This document shows, piece after piece, positions 21,473 through 32,859 of a stretch of DNA of 64,000 nucleotides. Made by a program: the position numbers and the translations under genes. Each line of letters begins with the position of its first letter. Within the stretch, counting starts at the first letter, position 1. The notes beneath the pieces are model-generated. The model saw nothing but the letters and a program-made list of their open reading frames with translations, made no database searches and had not been told where the DNA came from. The stretch is from Incurvaria masculella (Eukaryota > Arthropoda > Insecta > Lepidoptera > Incurvariidae): assembly GCA_946894095.1 (NCBI GenBank), contig OX335650.1:8928001-8992000 (forward strand), given 5' to 3'.

Positions 21473-21630
21473 TTTTTAGGGTTCCGGACCCAACAGAACC
21501 CTATTACTAAGCCTCCGCTGTCCTTCCGTCCGTCTGTCACAGAGCGTATTTATTTTGCCGCTATAGTAACAAATAAAAAAATATATTAAAAAAAAATCCT
21601 TCGTGTGCGAGTCCGACTCTCACTGGTTTA
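21473..21630 (+). mobile_element. (GTCC)n MITE, copy 5, internally deleted
   Basis: It has the left end TTTTTTAGGGTTCCGGACCC, a very short CCGTCCGTCTGTCACAGAG segment, TTTTGCCGCTATAGTAACAA, then the right hairpin GTGCGAGTCCGACTCTCAC. The whole (GTCC)n block and the AAATTTTCACAG segment are mostly gone. Confidence 0.75.
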
Positions 21631-21639
21631 CCCATTCAA

Positions 21640-21910
21640 ATTTTTCGACGAAATTGGATCCGATTCCGGAATTTGGCGGAGTTCTCGGAGTAACCTCCAT
21701 TACGTAGTGAAAGCCAAGCCATTCCGGGGTAGAAATATAACCGTTCCTGAGTTTAAATTTTAACCATTCCCTCGTGAAAACTTGGACCCGATTCCGGATT
21801 TTAAAAGGTTCTCGACGGGTTCGGAAATACCATTGAATGATCATGGTCATTCCGGACGTGTGGAATAGGAACGGAAATGCATTCCTCCTTCGAGCCGGAA
21901 TGGTTCTTGG
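21640..21910. repeat. Dispersed repeat with GAATGG/CCATTC phrases
   Basis: Phrases such as ATTCCGGAATTTGGCGGAGT and CATTCCGGACGTGTGGAAT repeat loosely in this block. Their inverse is seen at about 31225-31365 (CCATTCCAACTCCACAAGTC, GGGTACTCCGAGAACC). This suggests two old copies in opposite orientation of one repeat of unknown class. Confidence 0.45.
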
Positions 21911-22339
21911 ATCCGCTAATGTCCATGCGAGGGCGGCGCAGGATGGTAGGGGAGCCGTTCGTCGGGGCGGCCCGGGTGCCGCGATGACGTGTCGTCTTCC
22001 CGAGTAACGACCACATGACACTTTTCATTCCTTTTCTCTTTTATTTCTTGCAAACCTGACAACAAGGTCAAGACATTACTTACAAACCAAGAAACAAACA
22101 AACCAACAACACATTCAAGACTTTGTTGACTTAGAAAAGGGGGTGCCTCGATATTCTCGACCAAACTACCTAATTCCACAGCCATTCGACGCACTTATTT
22201 CTTCGGCTTGACGACACCTAACCGGATGTTAGATTATTTCTCTCGTTGATTCGGCGACATTATTGGAATAAAAAAAGCACGACATCGAAACGGGTCGCCA
22301 TTATAAAAAGATCATCAAGCAAGCTCGTTTCGTTCTGTC

Positions 22340-22572
22340 TGTGGTCCCACAGCTGCCACAGAGGCGGAGCGACGGGCGCGGGAGGCGCGGTAGCACCGAC
22401 ACACTTAGATATAGCAGCTCGCGCGTACAGCGTACAACGAGCGGTCATCGCGGCGCGCCTGTGTGCGTGTGATACAAGTCAAGTCGGTAACTATGCGGCG
22501 TAACTCCGGTAGCAGCGCGGCGCAACAGGTCCGCGGGGCGCCGCGGGTCGAGCGGCGCGCGGAGGGTGCGGA
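22340..22572. promoter_or_regulatory. CpG island, split by hAT insertion
   Basis: A CpG-dense stretch (GGCGCGGTAGC, GCGGCGCGCC, CGCGGCGCAACAGG, CGGGGCGCCGCGGG) continues beyond the 400-bp transposon at 22973-23060. It could be a promoter; no coding exon is visible nearby. Confidence 0.35.
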
Positions 22573-22972
22573 TAGGGCTGCCACCTCTAAAATTTGACAA
22601 CCAGGACAAGACGTGAAAATACTCGTGAAAACCCCGGGTTTTAGAGCCCAGAACCCGGACATGTCACCAAAGCTTTTTAACCAGTCAGTGTAATAAAAAA
22701 ACAGTTGAAAATATCATTAATCGCCTTTTTATGTATTTTCAGACCTTAAAATTAAATTTAGTGATCTTTTATCGTCATTTTAAATGTACTTACCTAATAA
22801 ATCATAATATTATAACAGTATGTTACAAATTGTTTTACAAATCAATTAGATACTGATTGTAAAGACTTTAAATTTGTAAACCCGGACTACAAATGAAGCC
22901 CCGCCCGGACGCTTCCCGGATGCCCTCTAAACTAGGACAAATCCGGGGAAACCCGGACGGATGGCAACCCTA
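22573..22972. mobile_element. hAT-like MITE with perfect 8-bp TSD
   Basis: The left end TAGGGCTGCCACC and the right end GGATGGCAACCCTA are inverted. The octamer GGTGCGGA flanks both sides exactly (22565-22572 and 22973-22980), as expected for hAT integration. The interior is AT-rich with CCCGGGTTTTAGAGCCC and CCCGGAC repeats near the ends. It is 400 bp with no transposase, so non-autonomous. Confidence 0.9.
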
Positions 22973-23674
22973 GGTGCGGAGGAAGTCTTCGGCGCGCACA
23001 CACCTGCGCGCGGCGCACGCGAGCACGGCCCGCGCCCGTGTGTGCGTTATCCGGTTTTCTTTGAATGCCCAAACGTGACGCCAGCCCGCATAATATGAAT
23101 CTACTTACGTACCTGCGTTCGTGGACACGTAGGCGGTTCGCTATGTGCGTACTTGCGACCCAAGAACGTAAAATTCTCGCGCGGCCGATCGATCAATGAG
23201 ATCGAGATCGCTATTTGCGCCTTACATAAGACAAGCGATTCATTCAATGTGAACTTAGATCCTGAGCATTCATTCACAGCTCAGATTAGTAATAATGACA
23301 TAATAAAACGCTTCTAATAGCAGTAGACACAAACATAATCTAGTAATACAAAAGTGAAAACATAAATAGTTCGTAAGTATACATGTACGTATTATCAAAC
23401 CCCAAACGCTCATATGTACCAACCTCTCCTCAGTAAGAACCTGCAAAGCATTAAAGAGGATAATTTGTCTTTAATTTACACCTAACCCTCAATTTATAGG
23501 AGAATGGTAAAACCCGTTTCAAATGTGAAGTAGGAACACCGAATTATATTTTCTTCTTTAATCTAATACAAACTAGTTTCCCGTCGTCGATGGTCTTGGC
23601 AAAGTCGTTTTGAGGATAAAGTCATGCTCGCCTCAAAAAAGTCCTCAGGGTGCGTCAGTATTTCACTGTGAACC
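22973..23674. other. Intergenic; CpG-rich left edge
   Basis: The first about 90 bp continue the CpG island interrupted at 22573. The rest is AT-rich with no supported gene or repeat. Confidence 0.4.
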
Positions 23675-23990
23675 AAAAAAAACCCGGCCAAGTGCGAGTC
23701 GGACTCGCACACGAAGGGTTCCGTATCATCGTAAAAAAAACAAAAAAAAAACACGTTTTTTGTATGGGAGCCCCCGTTAATTTAAATTATTTTTTAATCT
23801 TACCTATTTGTTGTTATAGCGGCAAAATAAATACACACTCTGTGAAAATTTCAGCTGTCTACCTGTTACGGTTACTGAGATACAGCCCTGTGACAGACGG
23901 ACAGACGGACGGACGGACGGACGGACGGACGGACAGCGGAGGCTTAGTAATAGGGTTCCGTTTTCACCCTTTGGGTACGGAACCCTAAAA
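23675..23990 (-). mobile_element. (GTCC)n MITE, copy 6
   Basis: It is complete on the minus strand. The plus-strand left side is AAAAAAACCCGGCCAAGTGC with the hairpin GTGCGAGTCGGACTCGCAC. The right side is GGGTACGGAACCCTAAAAA. A (GGAC)n run lies at 23898-23935. It abuts a LINE fragment at 23990. Confidence 0.85.
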
Positions 23991-24440
23991 ACTACTCCTT
24001 CGCAAGGCACATATAAGGTCTTGCGTCAAGTGTTGTTCGCATTTGTGGGACGGCTTGAATATTATCTAAGGATTTGGACTCGATACAGCGCCGTGCCGCG
24101 CGTCTCATCGGCGACCCCGAACCATCCCTGAAATTTAGAGACCCCCCAACACTGAATGGATGTCTTATGTTTTTTAGTGTTTCTACCACGGAAACAGATC
24201 GTCGGAGCTGCAAAAAGCTGTCTCGCCGTCTCCTTTCTACCATTGCTCAATGCGGAATAGACCGGGAATGTAACCATTTACTGGCGACATTCCCAAAATA
24301 AGAACAAATCGATCTTCTAGATACTTAATAGGGTCAGTAAACTATGGAATGGACTCCTGCCGAGGTATTTCTCCCAAACAACCTGGGGTCTTTCAAACAT
24401 CCTCGCTCGCCTTTGAACGTTCATAATAAAAGTAGATTCC
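23991..24440 (+). pseudogene. LINE reverse transcriptase C-terminal fragment
   Basis: Translations across frames give HIRSCVKCCSHLWDG, then LDSIQRRAARLIGDPE, then a KLWNGLL-like phrase with FSQTTWGL after 24336. This order (K.HIRSC.EY.S.LW, LD.IQ.RA.RLI, LWN.LP) is the thumb/C-terminal signature of Jockey/CR1-type LINE ORF2 proteins. Frames change several times, so it is dead. The MITE at 23675 sits at its upstream edge and may have cut it. Confidence 0.6.
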
Positions 24441-25090
24441 TACATACATACCTATTTGCTGCTATTTCCATTAAAATAAATTATTTTTGTTACAGGTTCA
24501 TATACCAGCAAGATCGCATCACATGTAGGTGAGTGTCATTTGCTCTACAATATAATGATGAACGTCAAAAGCGTGGAAAGTAAACGTCAAACGCATGCAA
24601 ATTGTGTTCTCACAGGTATTTTTCGACTTGCTTGTGGAATAGAACGACAGAACGACGGATTAGAAGCAAAGGAGTAGGTACACCTCTTTCATTCGGATCC
24701 GAGATTGGAATGTGCCTTTTCACTGGCAATGTGGGTCACCAATGTAAATAGGTCCCATTCCCTACTTACCAAATAGTACGGTTAAACCCGACCGCCTTAG
24801 GTACATACATGGGTATTGATTAAAATTTCCCTCGTGCCCGGATCCTTCCGGCAAGGGGATTGGTCAGGTATGGTCGAAGACGTACATATGTTGTCAGATC
24901 GGAGAGTCGGTCGTCAGCGCAGCGAGTGCTAGTATTGAGTCAGTGGAGCGACCAAGTGGCAGCCTGCCAGCGACTCTCTAGTGCGAACGAGAAAAACAAA
25001 ACACGATCAAAATAAACCGCCCGCCACGCACAAACAACGGATTTAGAACCAAATGGGCGCCCAAATAAACGGCACTCCTTACTGAGTGGA
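24441..25090. other. Intergenic, nothing identified
   Basis: No gene recognised. GGGCGCCC within AAATGGGCGCCCAAATAA at about 25050 recalls a tRNA-Lys primer site, but no LTR pair supports that reading. Confidence 0.35.
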
Positions 25091-25093
25091 TCT

Positions 25094-25176
25094 CTTTACT
25101 ATTAGACACATTAGCACAACGATTCCCTTTACTATTAGACACATTAGCACATCGATCCCCTTTACTAATGAGGTCA
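25094..25176 (+). repeat. 33-bp tandem repeat, about 2.5 copies
   Basis: TTTACTATTAGACACATTAG starts at 25095 and 25128, and its beginning (TTTACTAATGAG) again at 25161, an exact 33-bp period. Units carry AGCACAACGATTCC or AGCACATCGATCCC. Confidence 0.85.
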
Positions 25177-26765
25177 TTCTTATAATGTTACTTATCGGCA
25201 AATATTTGTGTAGTGTGGTGTTACTTGATTGGAGTGTAAGGAAATTTGTATAGGGCGCAAAGGAGGGATGCAACATTAGGGTCTGCTGGTTGAATTTGCC
25301 GGATCGCGCCCGCGTAACGCACAGCATTAGCTGATAAGAAGACGGCCCGTGATAACGCTCTTCTTTACTTTCGGCCCGATAGCGAGGTGCTTGTTTACTA
25401 CAAGGAAATCTTGGGTTATCGCCTCTCCGCTCTATCGACACTCGCAATTCCAATAATAATTCCAGCAATTCGGTAGCAAAATTCGAAGAATTTCTCACTC
25501 CTTCAGTAAAATACTCAAAGGTTTTCCGTATTCTAACAGCCGTATCTGCTGCGAATTATATCTGAGCAATCGCAGAGATCTGCTATAAGCATCCAGCATT
25601 GCGTCCTATTTTAATGAACGGTTTTAGTATAGTGCGCTTCATTGGCAGTGTGTGTAAATATACATACGAACTTGCATAATATTATTTATGTACAAGAATA
25701 CATTCAAATATTAGCAGAGTAAGCTATTGAGAGATTTTATTACCTACTTCGTACTAGTAATAACTCTCTTAACTGATTTTGCCTGGTTCATGGTCACTGT
25801 TCATGGTCGCTGTAAGTTCATTGGTTCGCGGCTCTAGGCAGACAAAATGTAGATACGAGTTTCGCTCTCAGTTCTGCTTCGTGGGTGCGTTTGTTCTCTT
25901 CATTGTTCACAAAAGGTAAGGAAATTAATAAGTGGGCCTGCATATTTCTCACGGAATCTCTGTTCGGTTAGCCGTGGGTTAGCTCAGCTCCCACTGCATG
26001 AGCGAGGCTTCTCCGCCCATATCATTAGTGGCTGTATGGTTGGCCGCTATAGTTTCGCGATAATAGCTAACTCGCAATCGCTTCGCATTCGAATAATCTT
26101 CGTGGCCACTTCCCACACGGTCTGTTTCTCAGAAACGCAAAGGCTCGAGTTCTTTTATTTTGATTCAACTTGGCTTTTTAAGGAAACACACCTAAAAAAG
26201 GAACACGACTTCCACCGGAGAATTTTTCGTGCCAAGTAAAAGGGCACCTTTCTTTCGATGATGGTTGATGATTTACTTCTCAACATTTTTTGTATCGTCA
26301 GCGTCGCGGATGTATAATTTTAATCGACCATAAAGTAGATAATTTTCGAAAACGTCCGTTTCCTCCCATTGAAAATACCCACATTAGAAGTTATTGATGA
26401 TCGAGCATGAAGAATAATTTCTTAGAAGTCTCAGTTGAACGTTCGGTGTTGTTACGCCCCCTCCGACGCGAGAGAAACGCACGATTTTATACAATTATGC
26501 GAAGCCGGATGTTTCCGTGTTTTTCTTTGTTTCGAAATCAGAATACGATTTTTTTGTTCATTATTTCGAAAACGACCTAGTTTTCGTTGAAATTTTGGAT
26601 GCGTCGCGTCGCATTCAAACTTCGAATATTGGGGAAAACTTTTTTGGATTTTAATTAGTCCTATCTTTCGGTTCAAACTCGGCACACGCATGGCGCGTGA
26701 CAGAATGTTTCAGGAATTTATTGCATAGATTTACTGAATGTTTTAGGGATTAACTGTAATTAAAC
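25177..26765. other. Intergenic with one possible non-coding exon
   Basis: An arthropod initiator-like TCAGTT lies at 25867-25872, followed about 45 bp later by AAAAG|GTAAGG, a good 5' splice site, at about 25910-25920. This could be a short first exon; no TATA box, DPE or coding exon supports it. The rest holds nothing recognisable. Confidence 0.25.
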
Positions 26766-29490
26766 TCTCGTTAAGATCTCTTCAATGGTGGCCTGGAAGG
26801 CCTCGCTAAACAACAAACTACTGATTACTATTTGATTATTACTTCTTCACCTAACCATGTAAGTGAACATGGTCAGCTCCCAGCGCCTGGTTTCTCCCAT
26901 CATGACCTAATCTATCTATCCTATAAGGTCCGTCCTCCTAAAATCAGACGGAAGGTTATCTTGCAACGTAACTTCAAGGACATCAATCTCGAACGCTTAA
27001 GGGAGGACGCGCGTGGCTTGGATTGGTCTGTTATACTCAATTCCTCTTCCACGGATGAGATGGTCGAGGACTTCACCTCCAAACTCACTGCACTCTTCGA
27101 TCTTCACGCACCTCTTCGTCCCACACGAGTAAAACATTTTCCAGCTCCGTGGTTGACGGACAATATTCGGATAATGATGGTGAAAAGGGACAAAGCCAAA
27201 ATTAAATTAAGACATGCATCCACGGACGAAAATCGTACCAAGTACAAGCTGCTCAGGAATCGGTGTAACAGGATGTGTAGAGATGCCCAAAGACACCACA
27301 TTCACAATACCCTCGAAAATTGCTCTCCCGTGAATGCTTGGAAGTTTCTTAAAACTCTTGGAGTCGGTAAGAAATCATCTTGTAGTAAAAATAACATCGA
27401 TATCAACTCCCTTAATAGACATTTTTCCTCTCCTCCTGTCACCATCGATCAAGTGGTAAAGTTTCAAACTCTTTTTCAGCTTTCAGCTTTACCGACTCCG
27501 GAGCACAATTCACTCACTTTTCGCCCAGTCACTGACCGTGGAGATGATCCTGAATTCCATTTCTACAAAAGCTGTTGGTGCTGACTACATTAGCCTTGAC
27601 ATGCTGTTACCACTGCTGGATGAACTGTTACCAATAATAACTTATATTTTAAACCATTCCCTCTCCAGTGGATCTTTTCCAAGTACCTGGAAAAGGGCTT
27701 ACGTTATTCCTCTCCCAAAAATTTCAAATCCCTCCTCTTTCAGCCAATATCGCCCTATTTCAATTTTACCGGTTTTGTCAAAAATCTTGGAACGCATTGT
27801 TCACCAGCAGTTGGCCGATTTTTATTGCCGATAACCACATACTGAACCTAATGCAGTCAGGTTTCCGACCTGGTCACAGCACTGTCACTGCTCTTGTCAA
27901 AGTCACTGAAGATGTCCGTACAAATATGGAAAATAAGAATGTTACAGTTTTAACGTTGCTGGACTTCAGCAATGCATTCAATACAGTTGACTTTGACATT
28001 ATGCTAGGTATTCTAAGGACACTTAACTTATCTCCGGTAGTGCTTGACTGGTTTGATTCATACCTTCGTGGTCGTCATCAGTGTATCAGGATTGACAATG
28101 AATGTTCTGACTGGGCTGATTTGACTGCTGGCGTTCCACAGGGTGGCGTGTTATCTCCTTTGCTGTTTTCCATCTTTATAAATCTGATCACGAATCTGCT
28201 TACTTCTCTCTACCACCTTTACGCCGATGACTTACAGTTGTATTTGCATTGCTCATTAGATAACCTGGCAGATACCGTATCTGAAATGAACGTAAACCTG
28301 GAACATATCCTTACTTGGACAAAATCATTTGGCCTGCTGGTAAATCCTACCAAATCACAAGCCATAATAATAGGCAGCCCTAGACTTCTGTCGAAGGTTG
28401 ATTACAGCACATTGCCAGCAGTGATCTACAATGGAGTTGTCATACCATACTCCAAAACAGTCAAGAATTTAGGAATTTTCATTGACGAAACTTTATCGTG
28501 GGTGCCCCAGGTAAACGAGGTCAGCAGAAAAATCTTTGCCGCCGCCCACTCCTTAAAGCGCTTGCAGAATTTCCTCCCAGTCCGAACCAAAATTACTTTG
28601 GTGCAAACTCTCCTTTCCGATTTTGGACTACGCAGATGTTTGCTACTTGGATATAACTGAAGTTCTCCTGGACAAGCTGGATCGTTTGCAGAATCTCTGC
28701 ATTCGCTTCATATATGGTCTGCGTAAATATGACCATGTATCGCAGTACCGTCGACAGCTTAAATGGCTACCCATCCGTTCCCGAAGGAACTGTCATTTAC
28801 TCATTCTTCTTTACGGAATTCTAAAAAACCCAAAGTCTCCTGAATATCTTCGTTCCCGGTTTATGCACCTCTCTTCACATGGTCTCCCTTTGCGATCTAG
28901 CAATGACAGTATCCTTGCGATTCCTCGCCATACGACGTGTTTTTTCTCTAACTCCTTTACTGTTCATGCCGCACGTCTGTGGAACTCGTTGCCGATCACA
29001 GTCCGCTCCTGTCAAACTATCAGCTCTTTCAAACTTAAAGTCAAGGAGTTTTACTTAAATGAAATGTAAAGATGATAAAATGTTCTCACTGTATTTATAT
29101 ATATTTAATTTTATTATCCTTCTAATAGTACTGATTTTAGAATCAATGGTAATAGGTATTATAGGTTTTTTTTTTTCCTGGTTTGTGGATATATTAATAT
29201 GTATTAGTGTATTGTATCATATATATTAGTATATTCAATTATATGTATAAATATGTATATATTATGGTATATGTATGTTTATGGAGTAATTTTTTTTCTT
29301 TCTTTTCAAATTCTGGTGTGTCACCTACCTACAGATATTTCTATTGCCTTTCCTCATCACCCCAAGGGTTGACTGGAAGAAATCACTCTTAGTGATAAGT
29401 CCGCCTTTGTGCAGTATTGTTGTTTTGCTGTATGTTTTCTTTGTAATTGTATTTTTGTCTATGCACAATAAATAATTTATTCATTCATTC
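26766..29490 (+). pseudogene. CR1/Jockey-type LINE ORF2, 5'-truncated and frameshifted
   Basis: The element begins inside the C-terminal end of an apurinic-type endonuclease domain (GFSHHDLI, about 26905). It continues through a linker to a reverse transcriptase: PLPKISNPSSFSQYRPIS, SGFRPGHSTVTAL, LLDFSNAFNTVD (first catalytic Asp codon 27962), GVPQGGVLSPLLFSIFI and YADD at 28220-28231. It ends with the LINE C-terminal signature ARLWNSLP at about 28970. Reading passes through four successive open segments (26832-27584, 27538-27834, 27668-28660, 28623-29069) that each move on one frame. The breaks lie near 27540, 27825 and 28620. The catalytic motifs are intact. The 3' tail ends in a short TTCA repeat (29476-29490), as CR1-like elements do. 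ORF1 and most of the endonuclease are absent. Confidence 0.88.
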
Positions 29491-30675
29491 ATACTATTTT
29501 GTAATACTGGTCTACATATAAATCTATCTTGAAGCTTGACAAATGTTATGCAGGTTATTTAACGAACTCTACATTCAAGTATTGCAATCAGAATTTTAAA
29601 ATAATCAGAAAAAGTGTTTCGTCTGGATCTGGGTCTTTCCCTGCTTCCCACGAATGTCCAGACCAAATACGTTTTCTGATCATTTTCAAAATCTGATCAA
29701 TGTAGATTTCTTGAAGCTGGTGTGGACATAGGGAATAGAGTATACTATACATATTGAACATTTCTGGATTCCGATAAATAAAACTAGTGATCCATTTATT
29801 GTTTTTAAAAGTATGCCCTCACAATACATTTTTGAATTTTTTGAAACCATTGTAAAAAGTAGTTGAGCCACTCTTCCATATGGACCTCTTCAATGGCTTT
29901 CTTGGAACGCATTCAACGCCGTTTCTGGGCTCGTAAATCGTTATTTATCTATAATTCTTCGAAACAAAGAAGTCCTAAGTTGCAGGGTCCGGGCTGCATG
30001 GCGGATGCGTCATCAGCTCTTCATTTGAAGCCTTTACGCATGCGTTACCTTAGTGGAATGTGCGGACGCGAAGGACATCATTGCCTTCGCTTTTTGCGAA
30101 ACATTTCTAGCACTCTGGGCAAGCAAGTGTTTACATACCAATCTGCAGTCCTTTCGTCTTCAAGCGACATTTGTAAATGCGTCTCCTGATGTCTCATTAT
30201 GAAAAAGTTTCGTTTAATCGTGCGAATTTTTCAACAAAGCACGATTGGATGTTTTACGAACACACAGCTGGCGAATTTTCGGTCTCATTTCACGCTTGCC
30301 AAGATATATGATGAAAATGCTAATGTTTATGAGTAATCTGTGCAATGAAAAATTAGTGCTTCCAAAAACCATGGCTTCGTGACCTCCTCGAGGTGCCCGT
30401 GGGCGCACGCGGTGGGCGCGTATCCACTATCGGTTTGCCCAATTCAATCAAATTGTCATTTGACAAATTGCAATCGACCTCATACAATTGGCAATGCCAA
30501 ACTCGTGGATGAGAGTCGTCCAAACTCGACTTCAAGGAATATACATAAATGGTCAACAGTATGCGAGCGGTCTGCCATATGGTCACATTGCCATTCGCCG
30601 CAACGACGGTGACCATAGTCTGAAGCGTAGAGGCCATAAGTAGAGGCCCATTGATGATATCTTGGCATCTTGTCA
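29491..30675. other. Intergenic; possible old LINE fragment
   Basis: A plus-strand frame at 29866-30189 contains FLERIQRRFWARKS, which loosely resembles the IE.VQ.RFLR phrase in LINE C-termini. The following residues do not align with any family I know. It may be an old LINE relic; otherwise nothing is recognised. Confidence 0.25.
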
Positions 30676-31050
30676 GCCTCGGTAGCCAAGTGGTGCGACG
30701 CCTTGCAATTCGATAAGCGCGGTTGGGTTCTTGATGGGTGACCAACATCAACCGTTGAGGCTGGCCGTGGTTCGGATTGTAGATTGTAGAAAACTGTAGG
30801 TCCCCTTCCTTACTTACTAGGTGTTAGGGTTAATCCCGCCCGGTCGCATTGAATGAACAATGATCGAAGCGGGAATGAAAATTGTCCGTGTTTTCCATCC
30901 AGTTCAATCTAGCCGAGCAATATAAGGAAGGTCCTTATATGGCACCACAGAAATCAGAATCAGATTTCTGTGTATGGCACCTAGCTCGCATGTGGTGTGT
31001 CGGACGTTCAGTTTGGTCAAAGCCATCCATGTCCGGTTACATAAAAAAAA
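30676..31050 (+). mobile_element. tRNA-derived SINE, copy 2
   Basis: An A-box-like GGTAGCCAAGTGGTGCGAC lies at 30681. A degraded B box follows near 30720. The body shares AACTGTAGGTCCCC, GATCGAAGCGG and CCATCCAGTTCAAT with the copy at 7285, and it ends CATAAAAAAAA. An extra inverted pair, AGAAATCAGA/TCTGATTTCT, lies near 30950-30970. Confidence 0.7.
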
Positions 31051-31224
31051 TCTTGGGGAGATCAAATTTTGAGGGATGCAAAATTACCTCACTTGGCACG
31101 CTTTTGAAACGCCCAATCAGAGGCAGCTACAAGCGGTACACTCACACATAGCGCGGACACAGCTCACCGATGAGTTCACGCACGTGCCGCTGTGTTCTAA
31201 ACCGGTTTGTACCAGCTCCAAAGA

Positions 31225-31365
31225 GGAATCCATTCCCATTCCAACTCCACAAGTCCGTAATGGAGGTTCAGTTGCCCAAAACTCCGAAATGGTTCTAGTT
31301 TAAATCCGAAATGGTTACAAGAATGGTGGGTACTCCGAGAACCGGCAAAAACGGACCCAAGATTT
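31225..31365. repeat. Dispersed repeat, inverse copy of 21640 block
   Basis: It contains ATTCCCATTCCAACTCCACA, CCGTAATGGAGGTT and GTACTCCGAGAACCGG. These correspond in inverse to parts of 21640-21910. Class unknown. Confidence 0.4.
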
Positions 31366-31589
31366 CATTGAGAATTTCGAATAATGTTATGCAGCCAGCC
31401 AGTTTCGGTATAACGGTCGAAAAAAACTACTAAGTAAAAAAAAAGTAATGGTCGTGCCCCCCTCCGCTCCGCCTCCACAACACGGTCGGGCATGAATATT
31501 ATATTATAAGCGGAATGGATGTGTTTGAATGTGGTGTGGAATTGGAGTATGAAAGCCGATTCTCGGAATGTGGTGGACTCGTAATGAGT

Positions 31590-32325
31590 CGTATTCAGTA
31601 CGTATAAAATTCCCAACGTATGTAAGTACTTTTTTAAAAGTAAAGTAAAACATCAAAACGATGCATATCGTATAAAATCCACAATGTATCATTTTATACA
31701 TTGTGCATGAAGATAGTTTAAAAATAAAATCAATTGTTTTCGTCATGCCGAACGCATATAAGTCACAACGTACAAAATTTCTAACGAGAATTTATATATG
31801 ATTTGTTCATAAAAATAGTAAAAACATGCAGTACGTATAAAATTACACGGACCACTGCATAAAGCGTCTTAATGTACATACATTTAGAGCTGAAATTGCT
31901 ACGACGCTTTATTTGTCATAGAGTAAAATTTAGCCACATACCTAACCTAACCTAACATTGCAAAAAGCAATGATTTTTGTTGAATTGAGACCGAATAAAA
32001 TCGCGCTCTGGTACATAATATGCTTTAAATTTATGTCTTTAAGGGCGTTTATCGAATATATATTTTTTCATTACTTATGCAATTAGCATGATTATCTAAT
32101 ACATGCAATCTAATAATACAAGCATGATACAATAAACAGTATTCCATGGAATCTAAAGCTCAACGATTAACATACTAAAATGTTATACGTAATCGTGAAG
32201 AAAACAGTTATTTGATTTTTGAAACGTTTTAATGCACTGCGTATAAAATTCGACGTTCTGCTTATTATGTATACGTTGTGCATGGTTTTGTTGTTTATAC
32301 GAAACATCATTTTATACGTTCTGCT
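31590..32325. other. AT-rich block with recurring CGTATAAAAT motif
   Basis: The string GTATAAAAT preceded by AC, TC or GC occurs on the plus strand near 31600, 31668, 31834 and 32240. Its inverse ATTTTATAC lies near 31688 and 32309. CCTAACCTAACCTAA is at 31940-31955. No coding region is supported. The motif looks like a TATA-type core, but this may be one decayed inverted-repeat element. Confidence 0.35.
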
Positions 32326-32629
32326 TTCCCCCTACGAAATAACCCATCGCTGGGTTGCATCCTCTGGTGCAGGGCGATCGACAGGGATGCAACTGTAGGT
32401 CGCGTACATTCGACGGTGACGGACGACGCGTTACGAACTTGAGATTGACGAATGGTTCAAACCACAGAAGAGAGAAGGCAGGAGGCGCGCTAGACACATC
32501 AACTTCATATTTTGATCCGAGGTCCAAACGCTGATCACATGCATTACACGTAATGCAATCTTGGTTTCAAATTTTGCTAGTGATTATACGATTTTAGTGT
32601 GATATTTGATAAACGACTTTTTTCTACTA

Positions 32630-32859
32630 ATGGTTTTTGTTTAATTTTTTACTACAGCGGTCGTGATTTACTTTTAGCCATAAGTCGTGTTGTAATTAAA
32701 ATTTTCGTAAATCTTACCAAGTCTGCTTTGTGGACATGTGGCATCCTCTTCATCACGGAGCCTGTCTTTTTCTTTGAAACAGCGAAGGTCTCAGAACGCA
32801 ATAGCACGGTTTTTTACCGTGACCCCGAATGAGTTATGCCGCCGGAAGGGCCACCTTAA
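32630..32859 (+). mobile_element. TTAA MITE, right half
   Basis: It matches the right half of the 2581-3127 element: ACTACAGCGGTCGTGATTTA, ATCACGGAGCCTGTCTTTTT, GAAACAGCGAAGGTC, and the end GGGCCACCTTAA at 32848-32859. The left half is missing. Confidence 0.7.

Noticed and set aside
24830..25075. LTR retrotransposon primer-binding site (GGGCGCCC near 25050)
   Set aside because: No matching LTR pair, no gag or pol sequence, and only about 8 bases of match.
31938..31957. Telomeric repeat tract (CCTAA three times)
   Set aside because: Too short to be telomere; such runs are common inside insect repeats.
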